A program made the position numbers and the translations under genes. Positions 1-9,900 of a stretch of 64,000 nt of DNA are shown in pieces. This DNA comes from Pinirhizobacter sp036499745. Lineage in GTDB: Bacteria; Pseudomonadota; Gammaproteobacteria; Xanthomonadales; Rhodanobacteraceae. The notes beneath the pieces were generated by a model, which saw only the letters and a program-made list of their open reading frames with translations, did not search any database and was not told the DNA's origin. The stretch lies in contig NZ_DASYDG010000018.1 in the NCBI RefSeq assembly GCF_036499745.1, positions 1 to 64,000 on the forward strand, written 5' to 3'. The stretch's first letter is position 1. Each line of letters opens with the position of its first letter.

Positions 1-931
1 GGCTGATCGAGTGACACGCGACGCACTGGTCGCCGGCCTCGGCGCTGCCGTTGATGCTCGTCGGCGGGTTCGGGATCGCGAGCGCGCGGCCGTTCTCGTC
101 GATGCGCTGCATGCGGCCCTGCGAGAGGTCCCAGTAGTAGATCGCGCCGACGACATCGGCGGTCACGATCTTCACGCTGACGGCGGTGCCGCCGGTCGGG
201 CCGTTCGTCGCGTCCCAGTGGTCGACCTCGACAGAGATCGGCTCGCCCTGCGCGCTGGCGAGCAGCGTCTGCCAGTCGGCGTCGGACGGCTGCAGATCCG
301 CGGTGAACGTCGCGGGATCGGCGACGGCGAGGATCGTGTCGAGCGTCGCGGCGCCGGCGGTCCAGCGCACGCGCACGAGGTCGGCCGCCGCCGACGGGCC
401 TTCCCACATGACGTGCGGTGCCTTGACGGACGACGGCATCACCGCGCCGTCGAGCGGGTAGTCGATCGTCTGCTCGCCCGCGCCGCCCGTCGCGATCGGA
501 TCCGCGCCGAAGTTGCTGCCGGCGGCGGGGTCCACGCCGCTGCCGAACTGCGTCGTGTGCACGACGACCATCACGGACGTCGAGCCGACGATCGTGCCGA
601 CCGTGGCCTCGACGCCGCCCTTGCCGGCGGCCGTGCCGAGCGCGGTGAACGTGCCGTTGGTGATCGTGCCGAGCGTCTCGCCGTCCGCGTCGAGCGAGAA
701 CGCGACGTCCCCCGGGTCGATTACCCTCGTCGAGCCGTCGCTGAAGTGGCCGGTCGCGGTGTACGCGACTGTCGCGGGCGTGCCGGCGTACGTGAGCGTC
801 TGGTTCGGCGGGTTCACGTCGATCGAGACGAGGCCCTCATTGACGTCATCGCCCGCACCAGGGCCATGGCTGGGACCGCAAGCAGCGGAGACAGCTGCGA
901 CGAAGATCAGGCCAACAAGGGCGGCTCGCAT
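1..931 (-). CDS. Exported lipoprotein with Ig-like domain and CxxCH motif (partial)
   Basis: The frame is open from an ATG at 931 to the left edge of the window, so the C-terminus is missing (310 codons seen). The N-terminus is a lipoprotein signal with a lipobox ending VSAAC at residues 14-18. Residues about 35-120 look like a bacterial Ig-like (Big2-type) domain, with the phrase SIDVNPPNQTLTYAGTPATV and a later GHFSDGS. The next 150 residues are beta-rich and have no clear family. The last residues seen include CVACHS, a CxxCH motif that could bind heme c, so the missing part may be a cytochrome-like or surface beta-propeller protein. It lies upstream of nothing else in view and follows the rhomboid-like gene on the same strand. 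Exported lipoproteins of this kind are common in Myxococcota. Function is not known. Confidence 0.75.
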   Translation of the reverse strand, partial: MRAALVGLIFVAAVSAACGPSHGPGAGDDVNEGLVSIDVNPPNQTLTYAGTPATVAYTATGHFSDGSTRVIDPGDVAFSLDADGETLGTITNGTFTALGTAAGKGGVEATVGTIVGSTSVMVVVHTTQFGSGVDPAAGSNFGADPIATGGAGEQTIDYPLDGAVMPSSVKAPHVMWEGPSAAADLVRVRWTAGAATLDTILAVADPATFTADLQPSDADWQTLLASAQGEPISVEVDHWDATNGPTGGTAVSVKIVTADVVGAIYYWDLSQGRMQRIDENGRALAIPNPPTSINGSAEAGDQCVACHSIS

Positions 932-961
932 GGGAGCCGACCCTATCAGACGACCCGGGCG

Positions 962-1702
<741 letters not shown>

Positions 1703-1722
1703 GCGCTCACCTTAGCGCGGTT

Positions 1723-2439
1723 CTACTTACCTGCGATCGGGATCTCGATCTCGCCGAGGCCATCGACCTCGTTCGGGGCCAGGACCATCGAATCCGCCAC
1801 CGCGAACGTGCCGACCGTCGTGCCGTTCGCCTCGGCGTTGATCGCGAGCGAGTAGTCGCCGGCCGGGACCACGTTGGTCGTGCCGCCGAACGTCGGGCAG
1901 TTGATCGGCTGCGTCGAGGTCGCGCTGCCGCTGCCGCTCTTCGGCGTGAGCACGATGCGGATGTCGCTGACGCCGGCCCCCGCGCAGTCGAGGATGCCGC
2001 CGGTCTGGCCGATGAGGTCCCAGCTGAGCGACAGGTAGCCGCCGTCGGTGTAGATGTCGAACGTCTCGCTGGTGTCGATCGCGCTCAGGTCGAGGATGTT
2101 CGATGGCGTCGAGCTCGCGTAGATCATGTCGCCGTCCGCGCTCTCGAGGCGCACCGAGATCAGGTACGACGCCGGGTCGAGCTGGATCGTGCCGCTCTTC
2201 GCGCTGCAGTCGAACAGCGTGACGAGCGGGGCGCCTTCGGGCGTGCCCTCGAGCGAATCGACCGGCTGCGCGATGACCTGCGCGACCGTGATGCCGTCCG
2301 GGCAGGTCTGCTCGGCGCCGGCGACGTTGCGCAGGCTCCACGTCACGGACACCACGGCGTCGCCGCTGTTGAGCCCGTTGCCTCCGTTCTGCACGACGCA
2401 CGCAGTGAGGACCAGGGGCAGCAGAGCGAGGGACTTCAC
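1723..2439 (-). CDS. Putative lipoprotein, unknown function
   Basis: I place the start at a GTG (2439), because this gives a short lipoprotein signal, SLALLPLVLTAC, with the lipidated Cys at about residue 14. An ATG lies further upstream at 2505 but would bury the signal. The mature part (about 225 residues) is low in Lys, rich in Thr, Ser, Gly and Asp, and holds four Cys that could form disulfides. It reads as beta-sandwich repeats, for example DPASYLISVRLESADG and VPAGDYSLAINAEANG, the style of carboxypeptidase-regulatory-like or similar extracellular domains. No catalytic motif is seen. It sits between the Sel1-repeat gene and the rhomboid-like gene on the same strand. Confidence 0.65.
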   Translation of the reverse strand: MKSLALLPLVLTACVVQNGGNGLNSGDAVVSVTWSLRNVAGAEQTCPDGITVAQVIAQPVDSLEGTPEGAPLVTLFDCSAKSGTIQLDPASYLISVRLESADGDMIYASSTPSNILDLSAIDTSETFDIYTDGGYLSLSWDLIGQTGGILDCAGAGVSDIRIVLTPKSGSGSATSTQPINCPTFGGTTNVVPAGDYSLAINAEANGTTVGTFAVADSMVLAPNEVDGLGEIEIPIAGK

Positions 2440-2483
2440 GGCTGCGTACGATGCCAAATCGCGGGCCCCATAGCTACGACTCG

Positions 2484-3602
2484 CTACTTCGACACATGCG
2501 AACACGCGGGCGAAACGCCCGAGTCACACGCGGACTTGTACAGCGCGGGCAGCGCCTCGGGGGGCACGGGCAGCTCGAGGCCCTTCATCATCAGGATGCC
2601 GCACATCGCGGGGCGGCCCATCGAGCACGCCTCGCGCGCCCATGTGATCGCGGTCGCATCGTCGTGGGTGACGCCGTGCCCCAGGCGGTAGTCGCGGGCG
2701 ATCAGCTCGCACGAGGCGGCGTCGCCGCCCTGGCACCCGCGCTTCGCGAGCTCGGCCGCGCGCGCCTGGTCGACCTCCTTCGCGGCCATCGCGGCGCAGC
2801 CCTGCGCATAGCCGCGATCGCACGCCGCCTCGTACTCCTCGGCCCAGTAGCAGCCGGCCGGGCTGCCGAGCGAGCACGCCCGGTGGAGCAGCCCGGTGCC
2901 GCGCATCGCGTCCTGCGCGACGCCGCGCTCGCCGTCGCCGGCCTTCAGCGTGGCGCCGAGCTCCAGGCACGCGTCGGCGATGCCCTTGGTGCACTGCGCG
3001 TCGGACTGCGCGACGTACTCGGCCGCGGTCAGTTTGCCGGCCTCGAGCGCGGCGCGCGGCAGCACACCGCAACCTTCCGGATCGCCCGCGTCGCAGGCCT
3101 GCTTGTCGAGCGCGTAGACGCGCGCGCGGCTGTCGGCGGTCGGAGGACCGTCGGTCGACACCAGGTACGCGACGTTCACGCAGCGCCGCGGCTCGCCGCC
3201 GTCGCACTGCGCTTGCCACTTCGCGCGGGCCTTCGCGTGCAGCTCGTCGGCGATCTTGTTGTCGACGGTCACGCCGTGGCCGCCGCGGTACATGCTCTCG
3301 AGGTTGAAGCAACCGGTGCCATCGCCGAGAGCGCACGCCTTCTCGTACGCCGCGACGGCCGCCGGGTGATCCCACGGCGCGCCGCGCGCGTCCTGATAGT
3401 GCAACCCGAGCAGCGTGCAGCCGAACGCGCTGTTCGCGTCGCAGGCCTGCTTCGCGAGCGGGAACGACCTCGTCAGATCGGGGGCGTTGTAGGCGGCCTC
3501 GGCCTGCGCGGCGAGATCGGAGCCCGCCGCGGGTGCCGGCGCAGGATGGCCGCCGCCACACCCCGCCAGCACGACGCCGATCGCTAGTCCCCGCAGATGC
3601 AC
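2484..3602 (-). CDS. Sel1-like repeat lipoprotein, Cys-rich
   Basis: About 372 residues from a GTG at 3602. That start gives a lipoprotein signal LRGLAIGVVLAGC; the ATG at 3638 is also possible but would overlap the next gene by 55 nt. The body is a solenoid of Sel1-like repeats of about 36 residues with pairs of Cys, as in AKQACDANSAFGCTLLG, EKACALGDGTGCFNLE and HRACSLGSPAGCYWAEE. The ACxxGxxxxC pattern is the Cys-bridged Sel1 variant known from secreted proteins of Helicobacter and many myxobacteria. Such repeats usually serve as protein-binding scaffolds in the periplasm or outside the cell. It follows another small lipoprotein gene on the same strand with an overlap of about 19 nt, which suggests an operon. 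Confidence 0.75.
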   Translation of the reverse strand: MHLRGLAIGVVLAGCGGGHPAPAPAAGSDLAAQAEAAYNAPDLTRSFPLAKQACDANSAFGCTLLGLHYQDARGAPWDHPAAVAAYEKACALGDGTGCFNLESMYRGGHGVTVDNKIADELHAKARAKWQAQCDGGEPRRCVNVAYLVSTDGPPTADSRARVYALDKQACDAGDPEGCGVLPRAALEAGKLTAAEYVAQSDAQCTKGIADACLELGATLKAGDGERGVAQDAMRGTGLLHRACSLGSPAGCYWAEEYEAACDRGYAQGCAAMAAKEVDQARAAELAKRGCQGGDAASCELIARDYRLGHGVTHDDATAITWAREACSMGRPAMCGILMMKGLELPVPPEALPALYKSACDSGVSPACSHVSK

Positions 3603-4084
3603 GCTTGCGCGCTCCCATCGCTGCCCGCGCTCCCGCACGACGCGATCCGCAGCAGCAGCTCCACCGCGCCCAGGCTGACCGTGTCGCCGACGTTGACCGC
3701 GCGCAGCTCCGGCGCCGGGGCCACGAACGTGCTCGGGTCCGCCGCGTGGCCCTCCTGGCAGACCGGCACCACGCTCAGCAGGGCCTGCCCGGGAGGCACG
3801 TTGAACAAGGTCACGCCGTTGCCGTCATCACAGGACCAGCTTGCAGATCCGACGTCGCCATCCACGTCCCAGGACAGCTCGATCCGATCGATCGGGTTGG
3901 TCCCCGGCTCGCCCGGTTCGCAGCACACGAACGGATCGCATGGATTGGTGACCGCCACGTCTCCCGGCTCCGGACGCAGCCGCCACGAGAGCTCCACCGC
4001 ACCGCCGTCCACGGTGCTGCATGCCACGCTCTGACTAAGCGTCGCGACCGAGAGGCATGCCAGGGTGATTTGACCGGGTCGCAT
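3584..4084 (-). CDS. Putative small lipoprotein, unknown function
   Basis: A 166-residue protein when started at the ATG at 4084, which gives the signal ITLACLSVATLSQSVAC, with lipobox-like SVAC. Upstream in-frame starts reach 4258 but run through the divergent exbB gene. The mature part holds many Cys, including VCCEPGEPG and a C-terminal CICGD, and resembles the other secreted lipoproteins of this cluster (phrases such as IELSWDVDGD and VPPGQALLSVVPV). I do not recognise a family. A CATAAT box on the minus strand at 4110-4115, about 25 nt before the ATG, could be its promoter -10 element. Confidence 0.6.
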   Translation of the reverse strand: MRPGQITLACLSVATLSQSVACSTVDGGAVELSWRLRPEPGDVAVTNPCDPFVCCEPGEPGTNPIDRIELSWDVDGDVGSASWSCDDGNGVTLFNVPPGQALLSVVPVCQEGHAADPSTFVAPAPELRAVNVGDTVSLGAVELLLRIASCGSAGSDGSAQACICGD

Positions 4085-4112
4085 GGCGCGTGCTATCGCC
4101 GAGGCACTCATT

Positions 4113-4832
4113 ATGCCAGGGGTTTTGTCGAAACATACGGCGTACGCCCTCGCCACGTCGCTGGATATTCCAGAGCTGTTCGACAGGTCCCACTGGATCG
4201 TCAAGTGCGTGATGATCCTGCTCGCCCTGATGTTCGTGGTGGGCCTGTACATCATCATCTACAAGGCGCTGTACATCCGCCGCGCGGCCGCCGAGTCGGC
4301 GAAATTTACCGACTCGTTCTGGCGCTCGCGCGACATCGAGCAGATCTACAAGCAGGCCCAGGCGCTGCGCAACAGCCCGATCTCGCAGATGTTCGTGGCC
4401 GGCTACACCGAGCTCGCGAAGCTCGCGTCCGACGACGCGCTCAAGGACGACCGCGAAGGCAACCTCGCCAACATCGAGCGCGCGCTGCGGCGAGCGCAGA
4501 CCGTCGAGACCACGAAGCTCGAGTCGATGACGCCATTCCTCGCGACGACGGGCTCGGCCGGCCCGTTCATCGGCCTGTTCGGCACCGTCATGGGCATCCT
4601 GTTCGCGTTCCAGGACATGAAGGATCCCGGCAACGGCGGCGCCGCGTCGCTCCAGAAGATCGGCCCGCACATCGCCGAGGCGCTGTTCGCAACGGCGATC
4701 GGCCTGATCGCCGCGATCCCCGCCGTGATGGCCTACAACTTCTTCACGCGCCGCATCCGCGTCCTGCGGTCCGAGATGGACATGTTCGAGCAGGACTACC
4801 TCAACATCATCAAGCGGCACTTCTTGCGATGA
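4113..4832 (+). CDS. exbB: ExbB/TolQ-family proton channel subunit
   Basis: MotA/TolQ/ExbB family protein of about 239 residues, part of a proton-driven inner membrane motor that energises TonB- or Tol-type systems. The first membrane segment is WIVKCVMILLALMFVVGLYI near residue 30. The family's conserved second and third segments are in the C-terminal half, with TTGSAGPFIGLFGTVMGIL and the GPHIAEALFATAIGLIAAIP block that holds the pore Thr residues. The start is uncertain: an ATG at 4083 would overlap the divergent lipoprotein start, so I prefer 4113. It overlaps exbD by 4 nt (ATGA at 4829-4832), so the two are translationally coupled. The sequence looks like deltaproteobacterial/Myxococcota TolQ rather than the Xanthomonadales ExbB I would expect beside pdxJ. 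Confidence 0.85.
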   Translation: MPGVLSKHTAYALATSLDIPELFDRSHWIVKCVMILLALMFVVGLYIIIYKALYIRRAAAESAKFTDSFWRSRDIEQIYKQAQALRNSPISQMFVAGYTELAKLASDDALKDDREGNLANIERALRRAQTVETTKLESMTPFLATTGSAGPFIGLFGTVMGILFAFQDMKDPGNGGAASLQKIGPHIAEALFATAIGLIAAIPAVMAYNFFTRRIRVLRSEMDMFEQDYLNIIKRHFLR

Positions 4833-5242
4833 AGCTCGGAGGCGGCGGCGACGAGCTCAACTCGGAGATCAACGTGACTCCGTTCGTGGACATCATGCTG
4901 GTGCTCCTGATCATCTTCATGATCACCGCGCCGATCCTTTCCCATAAGGTCAGGATCGATCTTCCGCAGCCGAGCAACAATCCTCCGCCGGATGTCACCC
5001 CGCCGGATCCGATCCACCTGCAGATCAAGCAGGATGGCTCGCTCTTCTGGAACGACACCCCCGTCGACGAGGCCGGTTTGAAGGCCCAGATCGCGGTGGT
5101 TGCCCAGCAGACGAACCAGCCGGAGCTGCAGATCGACGCCGACGACAACGCCCAGTACGAGGCGGTCGCCAAGGTTCTTTCCGACGCGAAGGGCCAGGGT
5201 CTGGTGAAGATCGGTTTCGTCAACACCGGTGGCGGTCAATAA
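4829..5242 (+). CDS. exbD: ExbD/TolR-family protein, possibly a chimeric gene
   Basis: A 137-residue ExbD/TolR protein, partner of ExbB in the proton-driven motor. It has the usual short cytoplasmic N-terminus, INVTPFVDIMLVLLIIF with the membrane Asp (VDIM) that carries protons, and a periplasmic domain. The N-terminus, KLGGGGDELNSEINVTP, is of the myxobacterial kind and is coupled to exbB by ATGA. The periplasmic part (LSHKVRIDLPQPS, QIKQDGSLFWNDTPVDEAG, KIGFVNTGG) is of the ExbD2 kind that precedes pdxJ in Xanthomonadales. I infer that the two halves were joined within the conserved membrane segment, at about 4887-4934. The frame is intact, so it would still make a full-length protein. Confidence 0.85.
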   Translation: MKLGGGGDELNSEINVTPFVDIMLVLLIIFMITAPILSHKVRIDLPQPSNNPPPDVTPPDPIHLQIKQDGSLFWNDTPVDEAGLKAQIAVVAQQTNQPELQIDADDNAQYEAVAKVLSDAKGQGLVKIGFVNTGGGQ

Positions 5243-5272
5243 CACCGTTTCAATGCACTACCCTTTGGAAAA

Positions 5273-5291
5273 CCCCCGCCTTGCGCGGGGG
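5273..5291. terminator. Bidirectional rho-independent terminator between exbD and pdxJ
   Basis: CCCCCGC (5273-5279) pairs with GCGGGGG (5285-5291) around a 5-nt loop. It is followed by seven T on the plus strand and preceded by AAAA, so it can end both exbD (plus) and pdxJ (minus), which converge here. Confidence 0.9.
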
Positions 5292-5316
5292 TTTTTTTAT
5301 GCGTGAAGCCGTAGGC

Positions 5317-6060
5317 CTAATGCAGGATCTGCAGGTAGCGGCGCACCACGTTCGCCATGCCCGAATACAGTGACTCGGTGATCAACGCGTGCCCGATCGA
5401 TACTTCGGCAAGACCGGGGATCGCAGCCTTGAAGGTGCCGACGTTGTCCAGGCTGAGGTCGTGCCCCGCATTCACCGCCAGCCCCGCCTGTTGCGCCTTG
5501 CGCGCGGTTTCGGCGCAAAGCTCCAGTGCTTGTTTCGCCTTGCCGGCGGCGAAAGCCTCGGCATAGGGGCCGGTGTAGATTTCCACACGCTGCACGCCGA
5601 TGCGTGCCGCCTCGGCAAACCCTTCGCCGCCGGCATCGACGAACAGGCTAACCCGGCAGCCCAGTTCGCGGAACTGCGCCACCAGGGGCGCGAGCATGTC
5701 GCAATCCCGCGTGAGGTCGAAGCCATGGTCGGACGTGATCTGGCCATCGCCATCGGGCACCAGGGTCACCTGCGTCGGTCGCGTTTCACGTGCCAGTTCC
5801 AGCAAGCCGGGATATTCCCCACGCGCGGGAGCAAACGGGTTGCCCTCGATGTTGTATTCACCGCGGCCGCGCAGCAGGGCGGCCAGTAGATGCACATCGG
5901 TGGGACGTATGTGCCGCTGGTCCGGACGCGGATGCACGGTCAGGCCGTCGCATCCGGCGTCCAGACATGTATGCGCGGCAGTAGCCAGATCCGGTTCGTT
6001 GCCGCCGCGCGAATTGCGCAGCACGGCGATCTTGTTGAGGTTGACGCTAAGGAAGGTCAT
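5317..6060 (-). CDS. pdxJ: Pyridoxine 5'-phosphate synthase PdxJ
   Basis: A 247-residue TIM-barrel enzyme that condenses 3-amino-2-oxopropyl phosphate with 1-deoxy-D-xylulose 5-phosphate in the last ring-forming step of the DXP-dependent vitamin B6 pathway. Family signatures run the whole length: VNLNKIAVLRNSRGG at the N-terminus, DGLTVHPRPDQRHI with the catalytic His region, EYNIEGNPF, QVTLVPD, VEIYTGPYAEAF and AGHDLSLDNV, ending IGHALITESLYSGM. The length is normal for the family. In Xanthomonas pdxJ is known to follow the tonB-exbB-exbD1-exbD2 cluster, and here it converges on exbD. An Sfp-type phosphopantetheinyl transferase lies 111 nt upstream on the same strand; the gap holds a 7-bp hairpin at 6128-6147. 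Confidence 0.95.
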   Translation of the reverse strand: MTFLSVNLNKIAVLRNSRGGNEPDLATAAHTCLDAGCDGLTVHPRPDQRHIRPTDVHLLAALLRGRGEYNIEGNPFAPARGEYPGLLELARETRPTQVTLVPDGDGQITSDHGFDLTRDCDMLAPLVAQFRELGCRVSLFVDAGGEGFAEAARIGVQRVEIYTGPYAEAFAAGKAKQALELCAETARKAQQAGLAVNAGHDLSLDNVGTFKAAIPGLAEVSIGHALITESLYSGMANVVRRYLQILH

Positions 6061-6171
6061 CGCAGGTCCATGAACAAGAAAGGCGCAGGCCGCGAGGCGT
6101 GCGCCAGTGACTGTTACGGAGCATAACGCGCCACGTCCGTGTGGCGCCCTTCCACGACTGGCAACAAAGCA

Positions 6172-6858
6172 TCAGACCGGCATGCGCGCCAGAGGTTCCC
6201 CGCCACCGGGTAGCAGCACGCGCCGCGCACGCTGCGCATCGGACCACGCCACGTGCGCATGCAGGCCCGGTCCGATCGCCGGCTCCGCCAGGCTCCATCG
6301 CGATGCCGGTGCCAGTTCACCCTCGAAACCGCTGGCCGCCGGGCCGCCGCTCCAGGTAAAACCCACCCGGTGAAGCCCGTACGAAAGGCCCTGGCCATGG
6401 GCCTTCAAAACCGCTTCCTTGGCCGTCCACAGGCGCAGGAAGGCGGCTTGCCGATCCTCCGGTGGCTGCGCTGCCAGCCAGGCAGTTTCACCGACGGCGA
6501 AGTAGCGCCCGGCAATGTCCAGAAGGCGCGGCCGGGGGCGGTCGCGTTCGATGTCCACACCCAGCTCCGGCAGTTCCCAGGCCACGCCAAGCAGGGCTAC
6601 CTCGCCGGTGTGCGACCAGCTGAAGGACAACCGGGAGTGCTCACCTTCAAGTGCCGGCTTGCCGAAAGGGCCGTGACCCAGGCGCAAGTCAGCCGGCGAC
6701 ACGCCCAGGTAGGCACCCAGCCAGGGCAGCACGGCATGTCCGGCGTTCTCGTTGCACGACGCCAGGCGCATCGGCCACAGGTGGATCTCGTCGTCGGCAA
6801 GATGGGGCAGGCGGGAAGGCACAATCATCCACCGATGGTAACGTCCGGTAACCGCCAT
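6172..6858 (-). CDS. 4'-phosphopantetheinyl transferase, Sfp type
   Basis: A 228-residue PPTase that moves the phosphopantetheine arm of CoA onto carrier proteins of fatty acid, polyketide or nonribosomal peptide synthesis. The two magnesium-binding motifs are present: GVDIERDRPRPR in the middle and LRLWTAKEAVLKAHGQGLS further on. The N-terminal substrate part has LGHGPFGKPALEG and LSFSWSHTGEVALLGVAW, as in Sfp-like enzymes of moderate size. An internal ATG at 6828 is an alternative start. It faces away from the hybrid kinase gene (57 nt between starts) and precedes pdxJ on the same strand. In E. coli pdxJ is followed by acpS, a different PPTase family, so the pairing is functionally similar. 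Confidence 0.9.
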   Translation of the reverse strand: MAVTGRYHRWMIVPSRLPHLADDEIHLWPMRLASCNENAGHAVLPWLGAYLGVSPADLRLGHGPFGKPALEGEHSRLSFSWSHTGEVALLGVAWELPELGVDIERDRPRPRLLDIAGRYFAVGETAWLAAQPPEDRQAAFLRLWTAKEAVLKAHGQGLSYGLHRVGFTWSGGPAASGFEGELAPASRWSLAEPAIGPGLHAHVAWSDAQRARRVLLPGGGEPLARMPV

Positions 6859-6915
6859 GGCGAAGGGCGGGGCAACTTGTGCCTAGAATGGCTGCATGAA
6901 TCCCGGGGGCACGAT

Positions 6916-9900
6916 GTGATTGCAGGCGGTTACCTGCTGTTGCTGGCATTGGTGTACGTGGGCCTGCTGTTCGCCGTGGCCTACGCAGGCGATCGCCGGC
7001 CGCTGTACCCGCGGCAGCCCCGGCTGCGCCCGATCGTCTACAGCCTGGCGCTTGCCGTCTATTGCTCGTCGTGGACGTTCTATGGCGCCGTGGGCACCGC
7101 GGCGCGCGATGGCCTGGCCTACCTTCCGATTTACCTTGGCCCACTTTTGTTGCTGGTGATGGGCTTCGGACTGATGCAGCGCCTGGTGCTGGTATCGCGC
7201 GAGCGCAACATCACGTCGATCGCCGACTTCATCGCCGCACGCTTCGGCAAGTCGCACGGTCTGGCGGCGCTGGTGGCGATCATCGCGGTGGTGGCGATCA
7301 TCCCGTACATCGCCCTGCAGTTCAAAGCCGTGGCGATGTCATTCCACGTGCTCACTGCAGGTCACCCGCGTGCGGCGATCCCATTGATGGGCGACAGCGC
7401 CATGTGGTGTGCGATCCTGCTGGCCACCTTCGCCATCCTGTTCGGCACGCGAAGCATCGATGCCTCCGAACATCACCACGGCATGATGCTGGCGGTGGCG
7501 GTGGAGTCGCTGGTGAAGCTGGTGGCATTCATCGCCATCGGCGTCTATGCATGGATGCATGGCCCCGGCCTGGCTGCTACCTTCGCGCCGGCCGCCAACG
7601 AGCTCAGGCAAGGCCTGCCCACGGGGTTCATTGCGCAAACCCTGCTGGCCTTCTGCGCGATGTTCTGCCTCCCCCGGCAGTTCCATATTGGCGTCGTGGA
7701 ATGCGAAGACCCACAGGACCTGCGCCGCGCGCGTTGGACATTCCCGGCCTACATGGCGCTGATCAGCCTTGCCGTGTTGCCGATCGTCGCCGCAGGTACA
7801 AACCTGCCTGCGGTGCGCGGTGGATCGGCCGACGCATGGGTGCTTAACCTGCCACTGGCCCTGGGCAACGACAGCATGGCGTTGCTTGCCTTCGTCGGCG
7901 GGTTCTCCGCAGCCACCGGCATGGTGATCGTGGCAGCGGTGGCACTGTCGACGATGATCAGTAACGACCTGGTGATGCCCGCGCTGCTGCGCATCCATCG
8001 CCTGGGACTGGAGCATCGCAACGACCTGTCGTACATCGTGCTTCGCGTGCGACGCGTGGCCATCGTGCTGCTGGCCGCCGGCGCCTACGCCTACTACCGC
8101 CTGCTCGCCGGTGATGAAAACCTTGCCGCCACGGGACTGCTTGCCTTCGCTGCCGTAGCGCAGTTCGCCCCGGCGATCGTCTCGGGCCTGTACTGGCGCG
8201 GTGCAAGCCGGATAGGTGTCTACGTGGGCCTGCTTGCAGGCTTCGCCACCTGGGCTTACACCCTGCTGATGCCGGCGATGATCCGCTCGGGCTGGTTGCC
8301 GCAGGCATGGTTGCAGGAAGGGCCGTTGAAGCTGGAGTGGCTGCGGCCCACAGGCCTCTTCCACCTCACTGGCTGGGATCCGGTCACGCATGGCACGTTC
8401 TGGTCGTTGCTGATGAACGTGGGCGCGCTGGTGTTCATTTCCCTGCGCGTGCGCCCGGGCATCGAGGAACGCCTGCATGCCGCCTTGTTCGTCGATCCAT
8501 TGGCCGGCGTGACCACCGGTGCCGGCGACTGGCGCGGTCGCGTGGCTGTGCGCGACCTGTTCGCCATTGCCGGCCGCATCGTGGGCGAACGCAGCACCGA
8601 ACGCGCCTTCGCCGAGTACGGCATGCGCCGCGGTAAGGAATTGCAGCCCGGTCAATCGGCCGACCGCGCGCTGATCCAGTTCACCGAGCGTCTTCTGGCC
8701 GGCGCGGTAGGCGCAGCCAGCGCGCGGCGCATCCTTATCAGCGCGTTGTCGGGCACGGGCCTGGACATCGCCGAGGCGATGGCGCTGATGGATGAAGCGT
8801 CCCAGGAATTGCGCTTCAACCGGGAGCTCCTTTCCACCACGCTTGAAAACGTATCGCAGGGCATCAGCGTGGTGGACGTCCATATGCGCCTGGTGGCGTG
8901 GAACCGTCGCTACGTGGAGTTGTTCGATTACCCCGAGGGCATGGTGTATGTGGGCCTGCCCGTGAGCGACCTGATCCGATGGAACGCCGAACACGGCGAA
9001 TGCGGCGCCGGCGAAGTGGAGCAACATGTCGCCAAGCGCATCGGCTACATGAGGGCGGGCTCGCCGCACCTGTTCCAGCGTATACGTCCCGACGGCACGG
9101 TGATCGAAATGCGTGGCCGCGCGCTGCCTGGCGGTGGTTATGTCACCACCTATACCGATGTCACCGCGTACAAACACGCCGAGCAGGCGCTGATCGAGGC
9201 CAACGAGACCCTCGAGCAACGCGTGGACCTGCGCACGGCCGAACTCTCCGAGGCACTGGCTGACACCGCCAAGGCGCGCCTTGATGCGGAAGCTGCCAAT
9301 GCCTCGAAGACGCGCTTCCTGGCCGCGGCGAGCCACGATCTGCTGCAACCGCTGAATGCGGCGAGGCTGTTTACCTCCGCACTGCGCCAGTACCCGAAGC
9401 TCGACGAGGAGAGCGCGCAGCTGGCCGAACGCATCGATGCCTCGTTCCGCGCCGCGGAAGATCTGCTCGACGCCCTGCTCGATGTGTCGCGCCTTGACGC
9501 CGGCAGCTACCGGCCCGACGTCAGCGCGTTCTCGCTGACGGATCTGTTCAATTCCCTGAAACCGCAATTTGCCGTCGTGGCCGAGCAGCGCGGCATCGCC
9601 TTCGACGTGGTACCCACCACGTTATCGGTGCGCAGCGACCCGCAGCTCCTTCGCCGGATCGTGCAGAATTTCCTTTCCAATGCATTGCGATACACACGGC
9701 GTGGCCGCGTGCTCATGGGTGCGCGACGAAGCGGCGGCGAAGTGCGCATCGAGGTATGGGATACCGGGCCGGGCATCGCGCTGGACCAGCAGGCGCGTAT
9801 CTTCGGTGAGTTCCAGCGACTGGACCGCCCCTCACCGTGGGGGGAGAAGGGCCTGGGGCTGGGGCTTTCCATCTGCGAGCGAATTTCGAACATCCTCGGG

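Noticed and set aside
2451..3587. Plus-strand frame of 378 residues
   Set aside because: Antisense to the Sel1-repeat gene, whose Cys-spaced repeats are clear. Composition is that of a shadow.
7339..9567. Minus-strand frame of 742 residues
   Set aside because: Antisense to the hybrid kinase; rich in His, Arg and Gln and without any motif.
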